Below, piece after piece: positions 21,677 to 60,116 of a stretch of DNA of 64,000 nucleotides. The notes beneath the pieces are model-generated. The model made no database searches and was not told where the DNA came from. It worked only from the letters and a program-made list of their open reading frames with translations. Every line of letters starts with the position of its first letter. The first letter of the stretch is position 1. The translations under genes and the position numbers were made by a program. This DNA comes from Trematomus loennbergii (lineage: Eukaryota > Chordata > Actinopteri > Perciformes > Nototheniidae), in assembly GCA_012861695.1 (NCBI GenBank), contig JAAOOA010000060.1:3068071-3132070 (forward strand), read 5' to 3'.

Positions 21677-24033
21677 TCAAGGAGAGAACGTGGTGGTGGT
21701 CTCAGTCTCTGTGGCCCCTGAACTCCTCCTCCTGCCGTACTTATACCTGACGAAGCTCGACTGGCTCATGCAACCCAATTCCTTCATTAGCTTCAGGAGG
21801 TCGTGACGAAACTTCACACCGATGAAGGCGTAGACGAAGGGGTTCAGGCAGCACCTCAGGAAGGCCACGCACTGGGTCACATCGGTTGCGTAGAGGAGAT
21901 TGTTCTCAAAGTCGCAGTCAACCGTTCCTCCTTGTGCTGTGACCACTGTGTTCAAAAATAAAACCAGGTTATAAGGTACTTGGGAGACCAGGAAGACGGC
22001 CACCACGGCGAGAATCACCTTGATGGCCCTATTGCGTTCAAAGCTCCGAGTCTTTGAAAGGGTCCAGATAATGCTGCTGTAACAGATGCTCATTATCAGG
22101 AACGGGAGAGCAAAGGCCAAAACTATCTGGGTCGACTGGATGCTGACGCGCAGCTTGTCAGAGTTGCTGGAGTAAGGGGTGCAGGTTTTGTTATTGACGG
22201 TGGTGTACCTCATTTCTGGTATTGAGAAGATCAGTGCCATCACCCAGATGGCAGCTGATGACACCTTGCTGAGAAACACAGCCTTGGAGCGGTAGCGGTG
22301 AGCGGAGACGGCCTTGGCGATGACGAAGTAGCGCTCCACGCTAATGAAAGAGAGAATGAACATGCTGCTGTAGAAGCTGACCTTATAAATGGTGTGCATG
22401 GCTTTGCACACCAGCAGGCCCAGAACCCATTCTGCCATGGAGTTGGCTGCCCAAAAAGGGAGTGACAGAGCAAAGAGAAGGTCCGCAAAGGACAGGTTGA
22501 GCAGGAACACATCCGTCATGGTCTTGAGACGCTTGAAGTAGAAGAAGGTGAGGATGACCAGGAGGTTCCCTGTCAGCCCCAGGAAGAAGATGATGGAGTA
22601 GAAGGTGGACATGAACCAGCGGCGGAACTGGCGGTTGGATTCTTTCACACAGAAGTTATTATATTCACTATAATCTATACTGGTGTTGTCGTCCATAGTG
22701 AAGCTGTTATAGTCATAGCTCAGAGAGCTGAGCTTTTCTGGATAGCTGGTTGTGTTCTCTTCATGTTGAAACAGGCAACACTGTAATCAAAGACAAATTA
22801 ACTGATCAGATTAAAGCAGGATATATCAGAAAATAAATGTGCTTTTCACAAAACGTTTAAGTTTTTGGTACACCTTCTCAACCACTTCCTAAGAGGAAAT
22901 GGTGCTTGTGAGGGGAAGGTCGTGGTTAGTTACCTGCTGCTCTCCCCTATAAGTAAGTATCAATTGCTACAAACATATACATATTTGTTTTGTTCATGTT
23001 AACAACTGTAATAACAGGTGCAACACTTTTGTTCTTACCTTAAAATGCATTAACCATATCAGCACAGCTGGCAGAAGGTTTGGAAGATCTGAAAAACAAT
23101 ATGCACATTTTTAGAAGGCCAAGTACTATAATAGTATGATGGATAATAGTATGATCATTATGTGTAGTAGATATTAATGTGAAGACGTTATTATTTTCTT
23201 AGACTGAAAAAAGCTCCTCAACATTGTTATACGTTCTAATACGTTATACAATCTCTTGATAGCGGCTGAGCAGAACTCCTCATCATTTGCCCCTTTAAAT
23301 GCCACCATACGGCTCAAATCTTTTAGGTTTGGTTGTGTTTCAGATCACTGGTGACATTACTTTGCATATTGCTGGAAATAATAGGGTTCCTCTGCAACCA
23401 GTGGTAATGTTGTAGAAGCTCATTGAAAAAAACGTAGTTCTGTATTTTTATAAAAGATAAAGTTCCACATAAATGTCACTAACAGTAACTAATGGAAAAT
23501 AAGACAAGATTTTCAATCATTCACAATTTTCAATTTATCTTTGCAAGTAACTGTTTATTTGATTATATAATAATAAGCATGAGTTTAGTAGCGACATTGG
23601 TTGCCAGGTTGAGGCTTCTTCAAAAATAGTGTTGTCTGAAATGACTACGTACGAACAGTTCTCACTAATAAAACATTCTTGAAGTTCACCTCGTGCAACA
23701 TGTCTGTGTTGCTGCACACCACCTTGTGTGGCTTTCTATTAGTGTGCTTTTAAAAAAAAGAACTATAACACGCTTCAACGATTATAGCATTGACACCACT
23801 TTCCATCATTTAACACATTGCCATGGTACATTTTGTTGATTGAACAGGTTACATATGTTTTGTAAGACTATAACTAACAATCATTCATTTTATACGAGAT
23901 TACTTTTGACATTACTTGAATAACTTTTTCCCTGTTTTAACTTACAGATATCCTTCGCAATGCACTAACCACAACTCATTCAACAACTTTTGAACTATGC
24001 AAGTTAAACTTTGATAAGGTACTCACACCTCAT
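21677..24033 (-). CDS. ccr7: C-C chemokine receptor type 7
   Basis: Seven-helix G-protein-coupled receptor; in mammals it binds CCL19 and CCL21 and steers lymphocytes and dendritic cells to lymphoid tissue. Three coding exons: 24033-24027 (only ATG AGG T), 23088-23039 and 22780-21677, all in phase with good splice sites, giving 386 residues (human 378). The first two exons and the start of the third give an N-terminal signal peptide (LPNLLPAVLIWLM), a known CCR7 feature. Then come an acidic Tyr-rich tail (SYDYN, DYSEYNN), TM2 with KTMTDVFLLNLSFADLLF, the ECL1 Cys (LLVCK), the TM3 end as ERY rather than DRY followed by AVSAHRYR, TM6 with SQVPYN, TM7 with NPFVYAF, and the C-terminal ETTTTFSP shared with human CCR7. 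The long frame could also start at 22696, but the frame is open upstream and the two 5' exons fit in phase. Confidence 0.95.
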
Positions 24034-25096
24034 GTTGACTGAGAGCCGAGCGCTGGAGGTAGAGCCGCTGAACACAGAGGGCTGAATGTCTCTCTGTTTG
24101 ATGGTGGTTTCCCTTTGTTGAAATGAAAGACAGAACTTCCTCACTGACGTATTTTTTCTCCTCAGTATCATGTGAGAAAACCATAGACTTTAAACTTGCA
24201 ATTATTGGCACGACAGTGTATTGTTGATTCAAATATGTAGATTAGATCAGTTCAAACAGCAATAACATCAATAATTATGATACAACTGTGACATGTGACA
24301 TCTTCCCATTTCTTCAGGTTTGTGTTTTCAGGGAAAAAGTTACAAATATACTCAATTATATTAATGTATACTTACTACAATATTTTATGAAAGGGAATAT
24401 GTGAGAAGGGGAAGCTGAGGTGTAAAGCATGACATGTAAATGGTTCATGTAAATCACTTTCTTTAGAAAAAGACACTGATTGCTCAAAGACACACACTGC
24501 ATAGATAATTATCTGGAAGTGCTCAGCAACCATTAACCATCAGCTGCATATTATATTTACAGCTACATTCATATTTAATTGGAATGTTTTTTAAATAACT
24601 TATAAATCACACACAAATCAAGGTCTAAAACCCATTGACACACATACACAAGTCAATTGAAGATGACACTTTTGCACACTTACTCACACGATGTGCACAT
24701 GCTTCTGCACACCTGTGTCTGCGGTTGTGGTATCTTGTTTTCACTTGAGGCAGGGCGAACCGCACGATACAGAGGGGGGCAAGTTGCAATGCAGGCGGCA
24801 TCTTTTACATTGAAACTACAGCACTGTCAAATCTGATCTTAACACCATCTTATAAGAGCAAAAACCAAAGAAGGAGAAAAGCTTCAATCTCATGGATGGT
24901 TTAAGTTTAGGAAATAATGCTGGATCACATCACAAGCACGAGGAGATTGGTTCTGTAGTGAAAACAGGAAATCGGAACCATTCCCTCTCATTTTACCCAC
25001 TTCCCTTACCTATATGTGCAGGGGACCAATAGCTATATGCAAGCACACTTTGTATAGGTGTTTGTTACAGAGCTCTGCAACACTGACTGCTTAAAG
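24034..25096. other. ccr7 upstream region
   Basis: Spacer between the ccr7 start codon and the hAT element at 25097. It should contain the ccr7 promoter. I see scattered GGAAA and GAAATGAAAG words near 24110-24130, but no convincing TATA box or dense factor sites. No gene. Confidence 0.35.
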
Positions 25097-25552
25097 CAGG
25101 GGTGTCAAACTCAATTTCAACTCGGGCCACATTAGCATCATGGTTGCACTCAAAGGGCCAGTTTTATATATAAGACTATATAAGAATAAATATATAAATA
25201 TTTCATATATATAAAATAATGTATTATATTACATTATGCCTCCGTATTATCTGATAGGGTAATAATAACTTCATAATTAACTACGTCTGAAAGCAGAAGT
25301 CTAGGGCAAACAATTGCAAGTCTCTTCAGTGCGAATGTCACAAAATGATTTAAAAAGAAAAGCCAAATTCTGGAAACAAAAAAAAACAATGCAGATGCAT
25401 TGTGGGACATGTAGTTTATGGGCAATGTGCTTCTGTAAATCGGCATGTAACCGTATAATAAACATATCATATTCTTTGCAAGCTCTTGTGGGACCACATG
25501 AAATGAAGTCGCGGGCCGGATTTGGCCCCCGGGCCTTAGTTTGACACCCCTG
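25097..25552. mobile_element. Non-autonomous hAT element (CAGGGGTGTCAAACTC ends)
   Basis: The 456-bp element starts CAGGGGTGTCAAACTCAA and ends TTAGTTTGACACCCCTG, an imperfect inverted repeat of about 16 bp. A perfect 8-bp duplication GCTTAAAG flanks it (25089-25096 and 25553-25560). Subterminal GGGCCAC and GCGGGCCGGATTTGGCCCCC words match a widespread animal hAT family. No transposase frame. Confidence 0.93.
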
Positions 25553-25673
25553 GCTTAAAGTAATGTTATCAAAGAAAATAGTTTTAAAGTCTACTATTTA
25601 AAATATAAATGTCACCTTGCATCAATTTATTTTGTCATAACAATCAATTGAGAGCTTGTTCAGGGTAGAAAAG

Positions 25674-25679
25674 TTTATT
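25674..25679 (-). terminator. smarce1: Candidate poly(A) signal of smarce1
   Basis: TTTATT on the plus strand (AATAAA on the minus strand), about 900 nt beyond the smarce1 stop. A second TTTATT sits about 50 bp further. The 25560-26580 interval is AT-rich and probably the smarce1 3' UTR. Confidence 0.35.
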
Positions 25680-26579
25680 GGTATAAATATGCAAAAAGAA
25701 ATTCATTTGAAGACTGCATGTTTATGAATATTCTTCAAGCTGCTTCACACATGGTAAGTTCAAGCAAACCTCGTTACACGGTGTACACAATTACGGTACA
25801 TTTAAAAGGTTTTCGGGGGAAAATAGCAAATTTGATCATAACACAGAAATGTTCTAAGCGTACTGCTTTTGATTTGATTGACAGCTAGCAAACTTGAGAA
25901 CACAGATGGTCAAGCATTGTACAGCATTGATGATCGTGTTGACAACAAATACACAAGTATGATACAAAATGATGACAAAAATACTTATTACTAATGAATA
26001 CAAACTCCTGAGACAATACTGTCACTGTAATACTGATACAAAGAGTAAACAAATATTCTCCAGCTTCACAAGTATGCTGACTTAATTTTTTTTAAATAGC
26101 AACATGCAAAAATAACAATAATAGCAACAAGGTCACTACAATACAAAGGACTAAGTTAAATATAACACTGAACAATGTTTGTTTCATGTGACAGCCTTCT
26201 CTTTCTAATAGCCTGTCTTCCCCTGCCAGACCTAGTGCTAGAGATATGTATCCATATGTGCATATGTCCATATGAGGGCCTGTATGGGTTCTTCCAAGTG
26301 GCCAGAAGCCTGTGGAGGAAAGATAGTGCTTTCACGTGGCACACTTACTGTAGCAGCCATTGATCATTTCTTTTGGACAGGGTCATTGCATTGTCGGCTC
26401 CAAGTGCTTTATATTCATCATTCATTTGTATTCAGCGCATGTCTGGGAGCTTGGTGTTTTCAAACTCGGCTAAAACATCATCTTTGCCTCAAGCTTTTGA
26501 AACATGTGGATGTTCTTCATATGCTTTGACAAACTGAGATGATACTGTGTAATATATATATGATCAGAGGGTGAAACAG

Positions 26580-36353
<9,774 letters not shown>

Positions 36354-36360
<7 letters not shown>

Positions 36361-36404
36361 CTTTGCGGTGAGGAGTAGGTATCAGTCTATTCCAGTCATG
36401 AGCT
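36354..36404 (-). other. smarce1: smarce1 exon carrying the start codon
   Basis: The exon starts after the acceptor TTATTACAG (exon start 36404), has a short 5' UTR, and ends just after ATG TCA A with donor GTAAGG. The split Lys codon is completed by AG from the next exon (MSKRPS, as in human). Confidence 0.85.
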
Positions 36405-37136
36405 CTGTAATAAACACATTTAACATTAGTATGATATAATTGTGTGTGTAGTAATGAGATGTGTCGTGTGGACAGGGTGTTTCATATAGAACACAAAAAA
36501 AGAGATTCAGATGAGGACGCTGGCTAGAAACAACGTTAGCTCAACGTTACTCTGATAGGGCAGACTGTTGGATAACGGTATTACTCGCAAGCCATTCAAG
36601 GACAACGTTCATTTTAATTTAGGTCGTACGAAATGCCAAATAATGTATGACTATTTGGATATTGTAATAGAGGAAATAGCGCTGGTAGTTGGCGTTAGTA
36701 CTGACTGGTATGGTGCTGCAACTTATCCAGCAAGCTTACGTTAGCATGTATTCATGCAGCTAGTTATGTGAGCTAGCCACTGCTATGTGTTAGCTAAGTT
36801 AGCTAGTGAGCAGCAGGCGGAGTTAGTTAACCTGCGCTATTTAAACCGTAATTCGTATATCAGCAGCTATGTGTTGGATACTGTGTCATTAGATTGACTA
36901 ATCAATTCCCTTAACGTTAGCTGGTCTGGTTACTTAGCTTAGCTACCTACATGAGAGGAAAATGACATATCTTAGCAGGCAATGTCAACTTAAACGAACA
37001 CATCTGGAGATGTGTACACATTACCATTGATTAAATGGTGACAAGTAAGCATGTTATTAAAGTAATGGCAAGAAAACTCACCCTAAAACCATTAGTCCCA
37101 CCACGGCTGTGGCTTGGACGGTGAAGGCTAACTCAC

Positions 37137-37270
37137 CTAGCACCCAGATTCAGTCCCCACAAAAACGAATGAAATGGGTCCACTCGCAGATTCCTGTAGA
37201 ATCTTCCAGAATCGCACCCCCACCCTCTGCTCATTCCAGCTGTGCCTTGCCGCGATGCTGTTGCTCATCG
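37137..37270 (-). other. smarce1: Probable 5' UTR exon and promoter of smarce1
   Basis: A perfect donor (GCTAG|GTGAGT, exon end 37137) follows a relatively GC-rich stretch with several CpG sites (37200-37300), consistent with a housekeeping-type promoter without TATA box. The 5' end of the exon is not fixed by the sequence. Confidence 0.5.
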
Positions 37271-37299
37271 CACTGAGCTGTCACAGCTCGGCTCTCACT

Positions 37300-38615
37300 T
37301 ATTCATAGAGCAGCAGAAACGTCTTTCCTCGATAACTGGCATCCCATTCAGAGAAAGACATTACAGTGCAGCTAAATAAGATTTCACATTTTACCTTCAA
37401 ACTCTAAATTGTATAAAAGCAAAAGCACAAAACGGCGTGTCTAAAATGTGCCATTGTCAGTTTACCCCAATTTATTTTCTAAAAAGTCACAATCTCAGCC
37501 TTTAAATGTATTAAAACATGTTGGAATTATGTATTATGTCACCATACCGTAAGTTGCATTATTCACAGGCCACTAAGCTTTTGACAAAATCAAGGTTTCC
37601 CTATTCACCGCTCCCTTGTTGTGAGAACTGAAATACTTTGCATTCTTGTTCACATTGTTTGAGAGCCGCCCAGGTCAATAGTTGTAATAGTGTAGTCCCT
37701 AAAGATAACAATCCAAAGCCTGTAGGATTTAGCACATCTCTGTCCATTCAACCTGAATAGTACTTGTTTTGGATTTGTTAATTGATTGTGTTCATTGTGA
37801 CCCCGATTCTTTCTGTTTACACTGCACACTTGAGAGCTTATTTTATTTCTGCTTGACCTGCAGCCTGTATAATATGCATACAGACACTGTTATGATCTCA
37901 TCTGCAGGTGTGGTGCTTTATGCTCTTTTCATTTACCAGGCGATGGCCAGACGACTGTACGGATGGGACGGGGGGCAGATTCCACACGAGGCCTGTTAAA
38001 GCGTTGGGACACCTGTGATGGAGTACATCTTGAGGTAGGGTGGAGGTCACATGCCTCCTGTAAGCTACTGTGCAGGTTTAACACACACACACTCACGCAG
38101 GGCCTCCCATGCGCAGCTGTGGGATTGTGGATGCCCAGAGGCAGAACAGGGCCCGTGAACCTTTGGAGCTGTTTTCATAGCGCAGCTTCAGACCCAGTTC
38201 TTAAGCCTGTAGAGCTCCCCAAAATAGACCCAGGCAGTGGAACTAAGCAGACTTGAAAGTTTACTCTGGCAGTGGATGGTGGAGGTATTTTTAGAAGCTG
38301 CTGCAGGCATATGTATCATTCCAGAGGTATTCCTTGGAAAAATGCCTTGAGTATTATCATTAACTTGTCAGTCAAACATATCCTCAGGGAACATACGGGA
38401 CAATGATTGGTTACAGAAATTCCAAAAAGTCTACAATAAGTACTTAATTCTCTGTCTCCAGCCTGGAGGCCACCATGGTATTGTTTTCCAATCAGTGAAA
38501 GAAACACAGACTGAAACACACGTTGTTCATTGTAAAATGTTATGTAAGTACAGTACATCCTGGAACACAGGTCTTTAGTCAGCACCTGTTACCTTTAATC
38601 GAAAGCTTTGTTTCC
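37300..38615. other. Spacer upstream of smarce1
   Basis: No gene. Open frames near 37769 and 37963 are short and have no recognisable protein features. Confidence 0.45.
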
Positions 38616-38619
38616 TCGA

Positions 38620-39450
38620 TCAAATCAAATCAATTTTTATTTATATAGCACATTTAAAAGCGATTTTTGGTCGAGCCAAAGCGCTGTACATGTAATAAAA
38701 ACACATTACTACAATCACAATAAAAGACAATAATTTACAACAGAAATATAAAAATAAAAAAACACAGGGAATAGTCAGGAGTCATGCTCCGCTCTGACTA
38801 GAAGGCCAGAGAGAAGAAGTGAGTCTTTAGTGTATTTAAAAACCCCTAGGGTCTGGGCCGACCTCACATGGAGGGGCAGAGTGTTCCAGAGCCTGGGGCC
38901 CGCTGCTGCGAAGGCTCGGTGCCCTCGGGTTTTAAGCCTGGTCTTGGGCACTACAGCAGCAGCTGGTCAGCAGACCTTAAAGCTCTGGCTGGGGTGTAGC
39001 GCTGGAGGAGTTTGGCTATACTATATAGGCCGGAGCCAGCCCATTTAGGGCTTTGAAAACAAATAAAAGGATTTTAAAATCAATTCCGAACCGAACTGGA
39101 AGCCAGTGTAGTGAGGCCAGAATTGGGGTGATGTGGTCACGCTTTTTATGGCCAGTCAGAAGACGTGCAGCTGCGCTTTGACTAGCTGCAGGCGTTTCAT
39201 TGAGGCCTGGTCCATAGCCACATACAGAGCGTTGCAATAGTCCAGTCTTGGTCTTAATGCCTTTGTTACCTGAGGTAACAAAGGCATTAATAACCCTTTC
39301 TAGGTCTTTAAAAGATAATATGACTTGGTTTTGTATTTATAGTCTTATTTAAAAAAGCAGGATTTGACTACGGTGCTGACCTGCTTGTCGAATTTAAAAG
39401 TGCTAGTGAAGGTCACTCCAAGGTTCATGACAGAGGGGAGGATGTTTTCA
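38620..39450 (-). mobile_element. LINE fragment, same family as 17590-18645
   Basis: On the minus strand it encodes [20 protein letters not shown] and [20 protein letters not shown], nearly identical to the copy in tns4, followed by the same non-coding 3' end (GCGCTTTGGCTCGACC, GCTATATAAATAAAAATTG type). Several frame breaks and a missing stretch around 38960-39010 and near 39180 show it is dead. It covers about the last 830 bp of the element. Confidence 0.88.
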
Positions 39451-40275
39451 TTTTGATGATTTTGGCACAGTATTAAAAGCGGCTTTGGTTACTTTTTTGC
39501 ATTTTGGAACTCAAAGGTCAACAAAACTAAACTTCAAAAACCTAAGAAATCACATGTAACATTTACAAATAGTTAGTAGCCGCGTATGTGACAAATAATA
39601 ACGATTCTATCATTTCAGCTATTTAATCATGCTATGTTTTATCTGATCCTATTTCATTGTAAAATGAATCAATACAACTTAAAAAGTCCTATCCTAATAT
39701 CCTTCTTGATAACATATACATAACATAAACCAATATTTTTATCTCATGTACTTTTTAAAGAGATTCAAGCGGATATGTTTAGATTGCACATGTTAAAAAA
39801 AACACATTACTTATTATTCTGTCTTCCTTAATATAACTGTATTCATTCCATTTATGAAACTCTCCATTTTAGATTCTATATTTTTAAAACCCGGTCTGCT
39901 CTGATTGGCTTGCGAGGTAGTTCTCAAGCTGTATGTCAAAAGACTCAGATGGGGGAGTTGTATATTTAAATTAGCATGTGACATACAAGGGGAGCCAAAT
40001 CTGACTGCCTTTCTGCATCCAACGTTTTTACAGAAAACTGAAAAATGTGTTGTCCTATTTCACTGTTATGGCTTTTTGGAACTCTATATCCCAAAATGTA
40101 CGTCCTCATGCACTGAAAAAGCACTGAGTTTTTAATGATATGCCCCAGTTGTCCATTTTAAAGTAAAAAATAAATAAAAACAGTAACATTTAAAACTCTA
40201 GGCTTATATGGCAATTACCTTGGAGTCTGTAATCACAAAAACAAAAACAGAAACACATGAAATATATGTTGTATT

Positions 40276-40735
40276 CAGTGGTGGAGAGTAACAAGATACA
40301 TTTCCTTAAGTAATGTACTCAAGTACAATTTTGAAGTAGTTAGGTACTTACTACCTAAGAGTATTTTTGTAATGCTACTTTATGATTCCACTCCACTACA
40401 TTTTTGGAAGCCAATATTGCACTTTTTACTCCACTATGTTTATTTGACAGCTTTTATTTACTAATGACTTTTTTAACTTAGATTATTAGCTAATACAAAA
40501 TATAAATACATTATTAAATAAGCATTGACCTATATTTATAGGTTATGATATCCAGCAACAGTATATAAAGTAATTGAAATTAGCTCTACAAATACAATGA
40601 TAAACACACTAACACATAATAATCCAGTAATTTCATACGATTCAATACTTTTACTTTTGGCACTTTAAGTATATTTTAATGGCAATACTTTTTTTACTTT
40701 TACAAAATGTTGAATGCAAGACTTTAACTTTTAAA
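40276..40735. repeat. hAT-like 'CAGTGGTGGA / ACTTTTACTCCACTA' family copy
   Basis: It starts CAGTGGTGGAGAGTAACAAG and contains TACTTAAGTA-type words, TTTTTACTCCACTATGTTTA, a region matching 6390-6720 and closing ACTTTTACTTTTGGCAC words. The far end is not clean and no target duplication was found. Confidence 0.65.
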
Positions 40736-40739
40736 ACAC

Positions 40740-43700
40740 ACACAAGCAATTAAAATGTATAATTATAGTAAACTATTGCAAACATTTAATGTTATGCGTG
40801 ATGTGGGCAACTTTATATCGACGGTATAACAGTGACTGTGAAGAAAAAAACATTTCCAACCAATTTATGTCCACACTTCCTTTGACTTGTTAGCCCACAC
40901 ACCAACACATTATATAAGCTCAAATCATAATAACAACAGCGACAGCATAGATTTGTAGTTTCTAAAATGTTTTAATTGATGTATTACAATGTGTACATTT
41001 TCATCAGGTAAACATTGACATTATAATGATCATTTCATTTGTTTTTAGATAGCTTCAGTGTTTTAGTATAACGGTCCTGCTCTGGACAAGATACACAAGA
41101 CCTACGCTGTTTCCAACCACAGTCCATTTGTATGCATGCAAACATTACTTAATATCTTCTACAAATGATTAGATAATATCAAAGGCAAACAGGAACAGTC
41201 TATTGGCGAGAACTGCAATCACTGTTCAGTACATCAAAGTTAGAGATCAAGCAACGGACTATATCTTATATACACAGTTCATGTTGTTAGAAGGCCCTCT
41301 CTCTCACAGATTGCAGTTACCAGAGAAACACGTTTAGTAACCCTTCATCTGGTAATGAATGATAGGGTTTAGCTGGGACTTCATTGTGTGCATGCAGTTC
41401 ACTGAATGAGTATTGATGTCTTCAGATACTTTGTCTTTGGGACGACTCTCAGGATATTTGGTTTTTGACAGTTTTAAGCTGCAGCATGACTCTCCACCCA
41501 TAGCATCTTCTGTCTATCCGTCTGTGTTTTGGTGAACTATCTTTGGATACATTTCTTTCTTCAGTGACAAGAAAGTAGTCATCAAGTGGCAATACACCAG
41601 CAAATTGATCATTGACTTCAGCGACACTACATCACATTCAATTACACAGTATGTCGAGTTGTTAGTAACTGGCAACCAAAATCTAAAATTCTGACTGATA
41701 TTAAATACAACATAATAACTAGGCCAAGACAGAGACAAGAAAATAAGTGACTTGTGATGTTTTTTTATTGGAATTGGTTATTGTGATTTACCTTATAATA
41801 TGTAAACCTATTTAAAACTTATTTTGAACTTTTCTGCTTTTTTTTATTTCGATTGAGTGTCTTTAAGGATGCACTGGAGATCCTCACAGAAATGCTGAGA
41901 TGATGTGGGGGAACTTTTGTTAGATTACCTTTGGGAACTCTGGCCCATATGAACTGTCCCCAGTTAGCAGCAGACTCACAATGTATGCACTGCATTTGAG
42001 AAAGAGACCCAATTCAATACGGAAACATTTGCAAAACTGCATTATAAAGATAACAATAAAAGTTTCCATGGCACTTCTTTTATTTCCGTTTGCAGCTGAA
42101 TGAACCTCCCTTCAGTGTTTTTGCTCAAATAGTCTTATTAAAAGCTGAACAGATCTAAAATAAGGGTTATATTCTGAGAAAGAAATCTGATATATACGAT
42201 GGAAATGTACAAGTAAAACTTGAATATTCTCTGAGGAGATACATTTCATAAAAAACAAGGAACATCATTGTTTTTCTGCTGGATGGATAGACCTCATCAC
42301 ACCACTGACTCCAACCCTTGAGGTGTATTTACCAGCAATAGAAGACCTAATCAAATTATATTTTGCAATCAAATTCAGCAGTAAAAAAATACACTTTAGC
42401 CTAGATTCACATTATCATGGGCATCCAGATTTTAAATATACATTGCAATAATTGGGCCTATTCAAAAGAAAACAACAAATTGATTTGGATAAGGTGATAC
42501 TAGCAGACAGATTACAGATTAATGATACCACTTCAATTCTCAGAAAACATCCTAGTTTGTTTATTGTAAATGTGCGCAATAAGGTTATCTTTTAGAATAT
42601 TCCCCGTTTCCTGCACACTATCATTTGTTTTTCTCAACCTACATTAGCCTTGATATGCCATCTCAAAAGTAAGAGTCTGAAGACATAAAAATAACAAGAA
42701 ATCCATGTTGTGACAGAAGCTTTAATCTGTTTGTTTTTTTAATAGGATTTCATCTTTTTGACATATCTGTAATAACTGCACTGCAAATGTATTTGTTAGC
42801 TTGACATGTATGCTCTTCTTATAATAATGACACATTTAGATACATTTGTGCTTGACTTAATAAAAACCAAAGTCTCCAACGGGACAGAGCAGGCTGTCCA
42901 TATCTGGTTGTGATAAACACCAGCATTAGCTTAAGCCTGCTATTCTGCCACAAGTACAACACACTTCTATAAGAATATTACTAGCCTCACTTACAGCATC
43001 TTGATGAGAAGCTATGATATTTGCACTGGTAAATAACTCATTTTAATATTAGTCTGATGCCCTACAGACGATATGAGAGCCAGCGTTGTCATGTTTCCAC
43101 ATAATCATTATACTCTCTTTACTGCAACTCAACCTCAGTTCCAAGCTTCATGTTGACCAGGAGTTTATTCATTAATGCTTATTATGCTCTGCTTGTATAT
43201 TAAAGACTCATCACACCTGCAATGTACAACTTTTGCCAATGAAACAACAGGCCAGCTATCTGAAGTGTTAGTGCAGCGCTATCGAGTGGTACAGTGAAGT
43301 GAAGTAGTTGTTTAGGCCGACCCAGAACTTAGCATCACAAGAGCTACCTAAACTAAAAGTTATGGGATTTTCCATTACATTTTGAAATATTGCAGAACAT
43401 AAGACCTGTAGCCAAGACATGTTTATGATACACGTTTTGTTCAGCAGTATAATTTTGACATATTGACAAAATATTTCACTTCTGGCCCATGCGAAAATGC
43501 ATTGGCCAGAAGCAAACCGCTAACGTTAGGCTCTAAAACAAACAAACAAAATCTCGGTCAAATGACTGAGCATCACCACTGACTTGTATTATTATTTGCC
43601 TATACTTATAACTTTAAGTAGTCTCATTAAGCCACTGGTTAGAAATGTCAGTTTTTAAGACTTATAAAAGCTTCAGACATTCACCATTGCTGTGTTTACT

Positions 43701-45078
43701 GACGTATTTTATATTGCAGAACAAAACGTGAATATAGCGTAAGCTTGAGGCACCTAAACAAAAACAAAAAGTACATTGACTTTGAAACAACTCATTGCCG
43801 GGTTTAAGACTCATTCCTGCACCACTCTATTGTCAGGTAACCTATACATTTCAACAATAACTTTTTATACACACTTCGAAAGCCCTCTTGGCCAGTAGCT
43901 AGTGCAGATAGTCACACATGTAGGTGATCCTCACACTTGCTGATGCTAAATGCTCCCTTTCTGAAATCCCAGTCTTCTGTTCCATTCTTCAACAATACCC
44001 CAAAAGTGCAGAAGCCGTTTTGTTTGTTTTTTGGCACGATCAGTATATAGCACCATGAAAGTTCTGTGAAGCAGTCTGTTTGGAGAGAAATCGTTCATGT
44101 TGAAGCATATTCATACATCATCAAAGTAACACTGGCTTGTTAGCACCAGCTGGAGAAATATGATTAGCCTATCAGCAGGGTCCAGGGTGTGTGCCTGCTG
44201 CGCTGCCAGTCCCTCCACACCACCAGGATACAGAGCTAGCAGAGTTAGCCACGGGGCGGTGAAGCTAATCTGCTCTGGCCTGTCAGAGATACAGTTGTTG
44301 AAAGTAATCTCTTTTATCTCACTTTCCACTTTGGTTTGATGTTGGGAAAAGCTATGGCTTATCATTTGGTAACTCATGGCAGGGAATCGTTGCATTCCTT
44401 TGCCTCCCCCCTCCCCCGTTTCTTTGTTCATTTGATCTGTTATCATCCCTTATTTTATTGCTCTTGTGTCGTCACTGAACTAGACTTTGTGTTTGCAAAC
44501 ATGTTGTGCTTTGTTTTTACCTAGTTACCAGATGGGTGGGGTAATGGACAAATAGGACAGTACAATGAGACGTTCAAATCTATTTCACATATTGTGTAAA
44601 AAACCAACACAATCCTTTATCTGATCATCTTCCTGATTGTCCTGATGCAGTTATTCCAGCCGCTCTAGTGCTAACAGCTCCTGTGGTATTTCACGTCTGA
44701 TTATCTGGTAGGGTTGATGCAACATCATTTTGAACAATCATCTACTGAAGCTAGACTAGAGAGAACAACACATTTTGCTCTCTAACAAAGATCACAATTA
44801 CCTGTAGCTTTAAAGCGCATGTGTCTAAAGACTATCGGTCTTGAAGTTCACATAGAAACAATACACAACAAGTGCTCAAACAAATCTGTGATCACATACT
44901 CTCACACACAGAAAACAAAATAGCAAAATAAAACAATGGTTTCCTTTTTGTTGCGCTGGCTCAAGTACCGGCCTCAGGTGAAGCGAGGCTTTAGAGCAAA
45001 GTCCTTTCCTCGCGTAGTTCTACTAATAAGCACCAGTAGAATCCAGCTGGTCCCCCCCCCCCACAGCCCATCCACTCC
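40740..45078. other. igfbp4 downstream region, possibly long 3' UTR
   Basis: About 4.3 kb of mostly AT-rich DNA with no recognised repeat or gene beyond the igfbp4 stop. Several AATAAA signals exist on the minus strand, so the 3' end of the transcript cannot be chosen by eye. An open frame on the minus strand at 44111-44446 has no recognisable features. Confidence 0.4.

Positions 45079-60116
<15,038 letters not shown>

Noticed and set aside
22240..22512. 90-codon alternative frame inside ccr7
   Set aside because: Out-of-frame shadow of the receptor exon.
44111..44446. 111-codon minus-strand frame downstream of igfbp4
   Set aside because: No domain, splice context or codon signal; likely chance frame in the 3' region.
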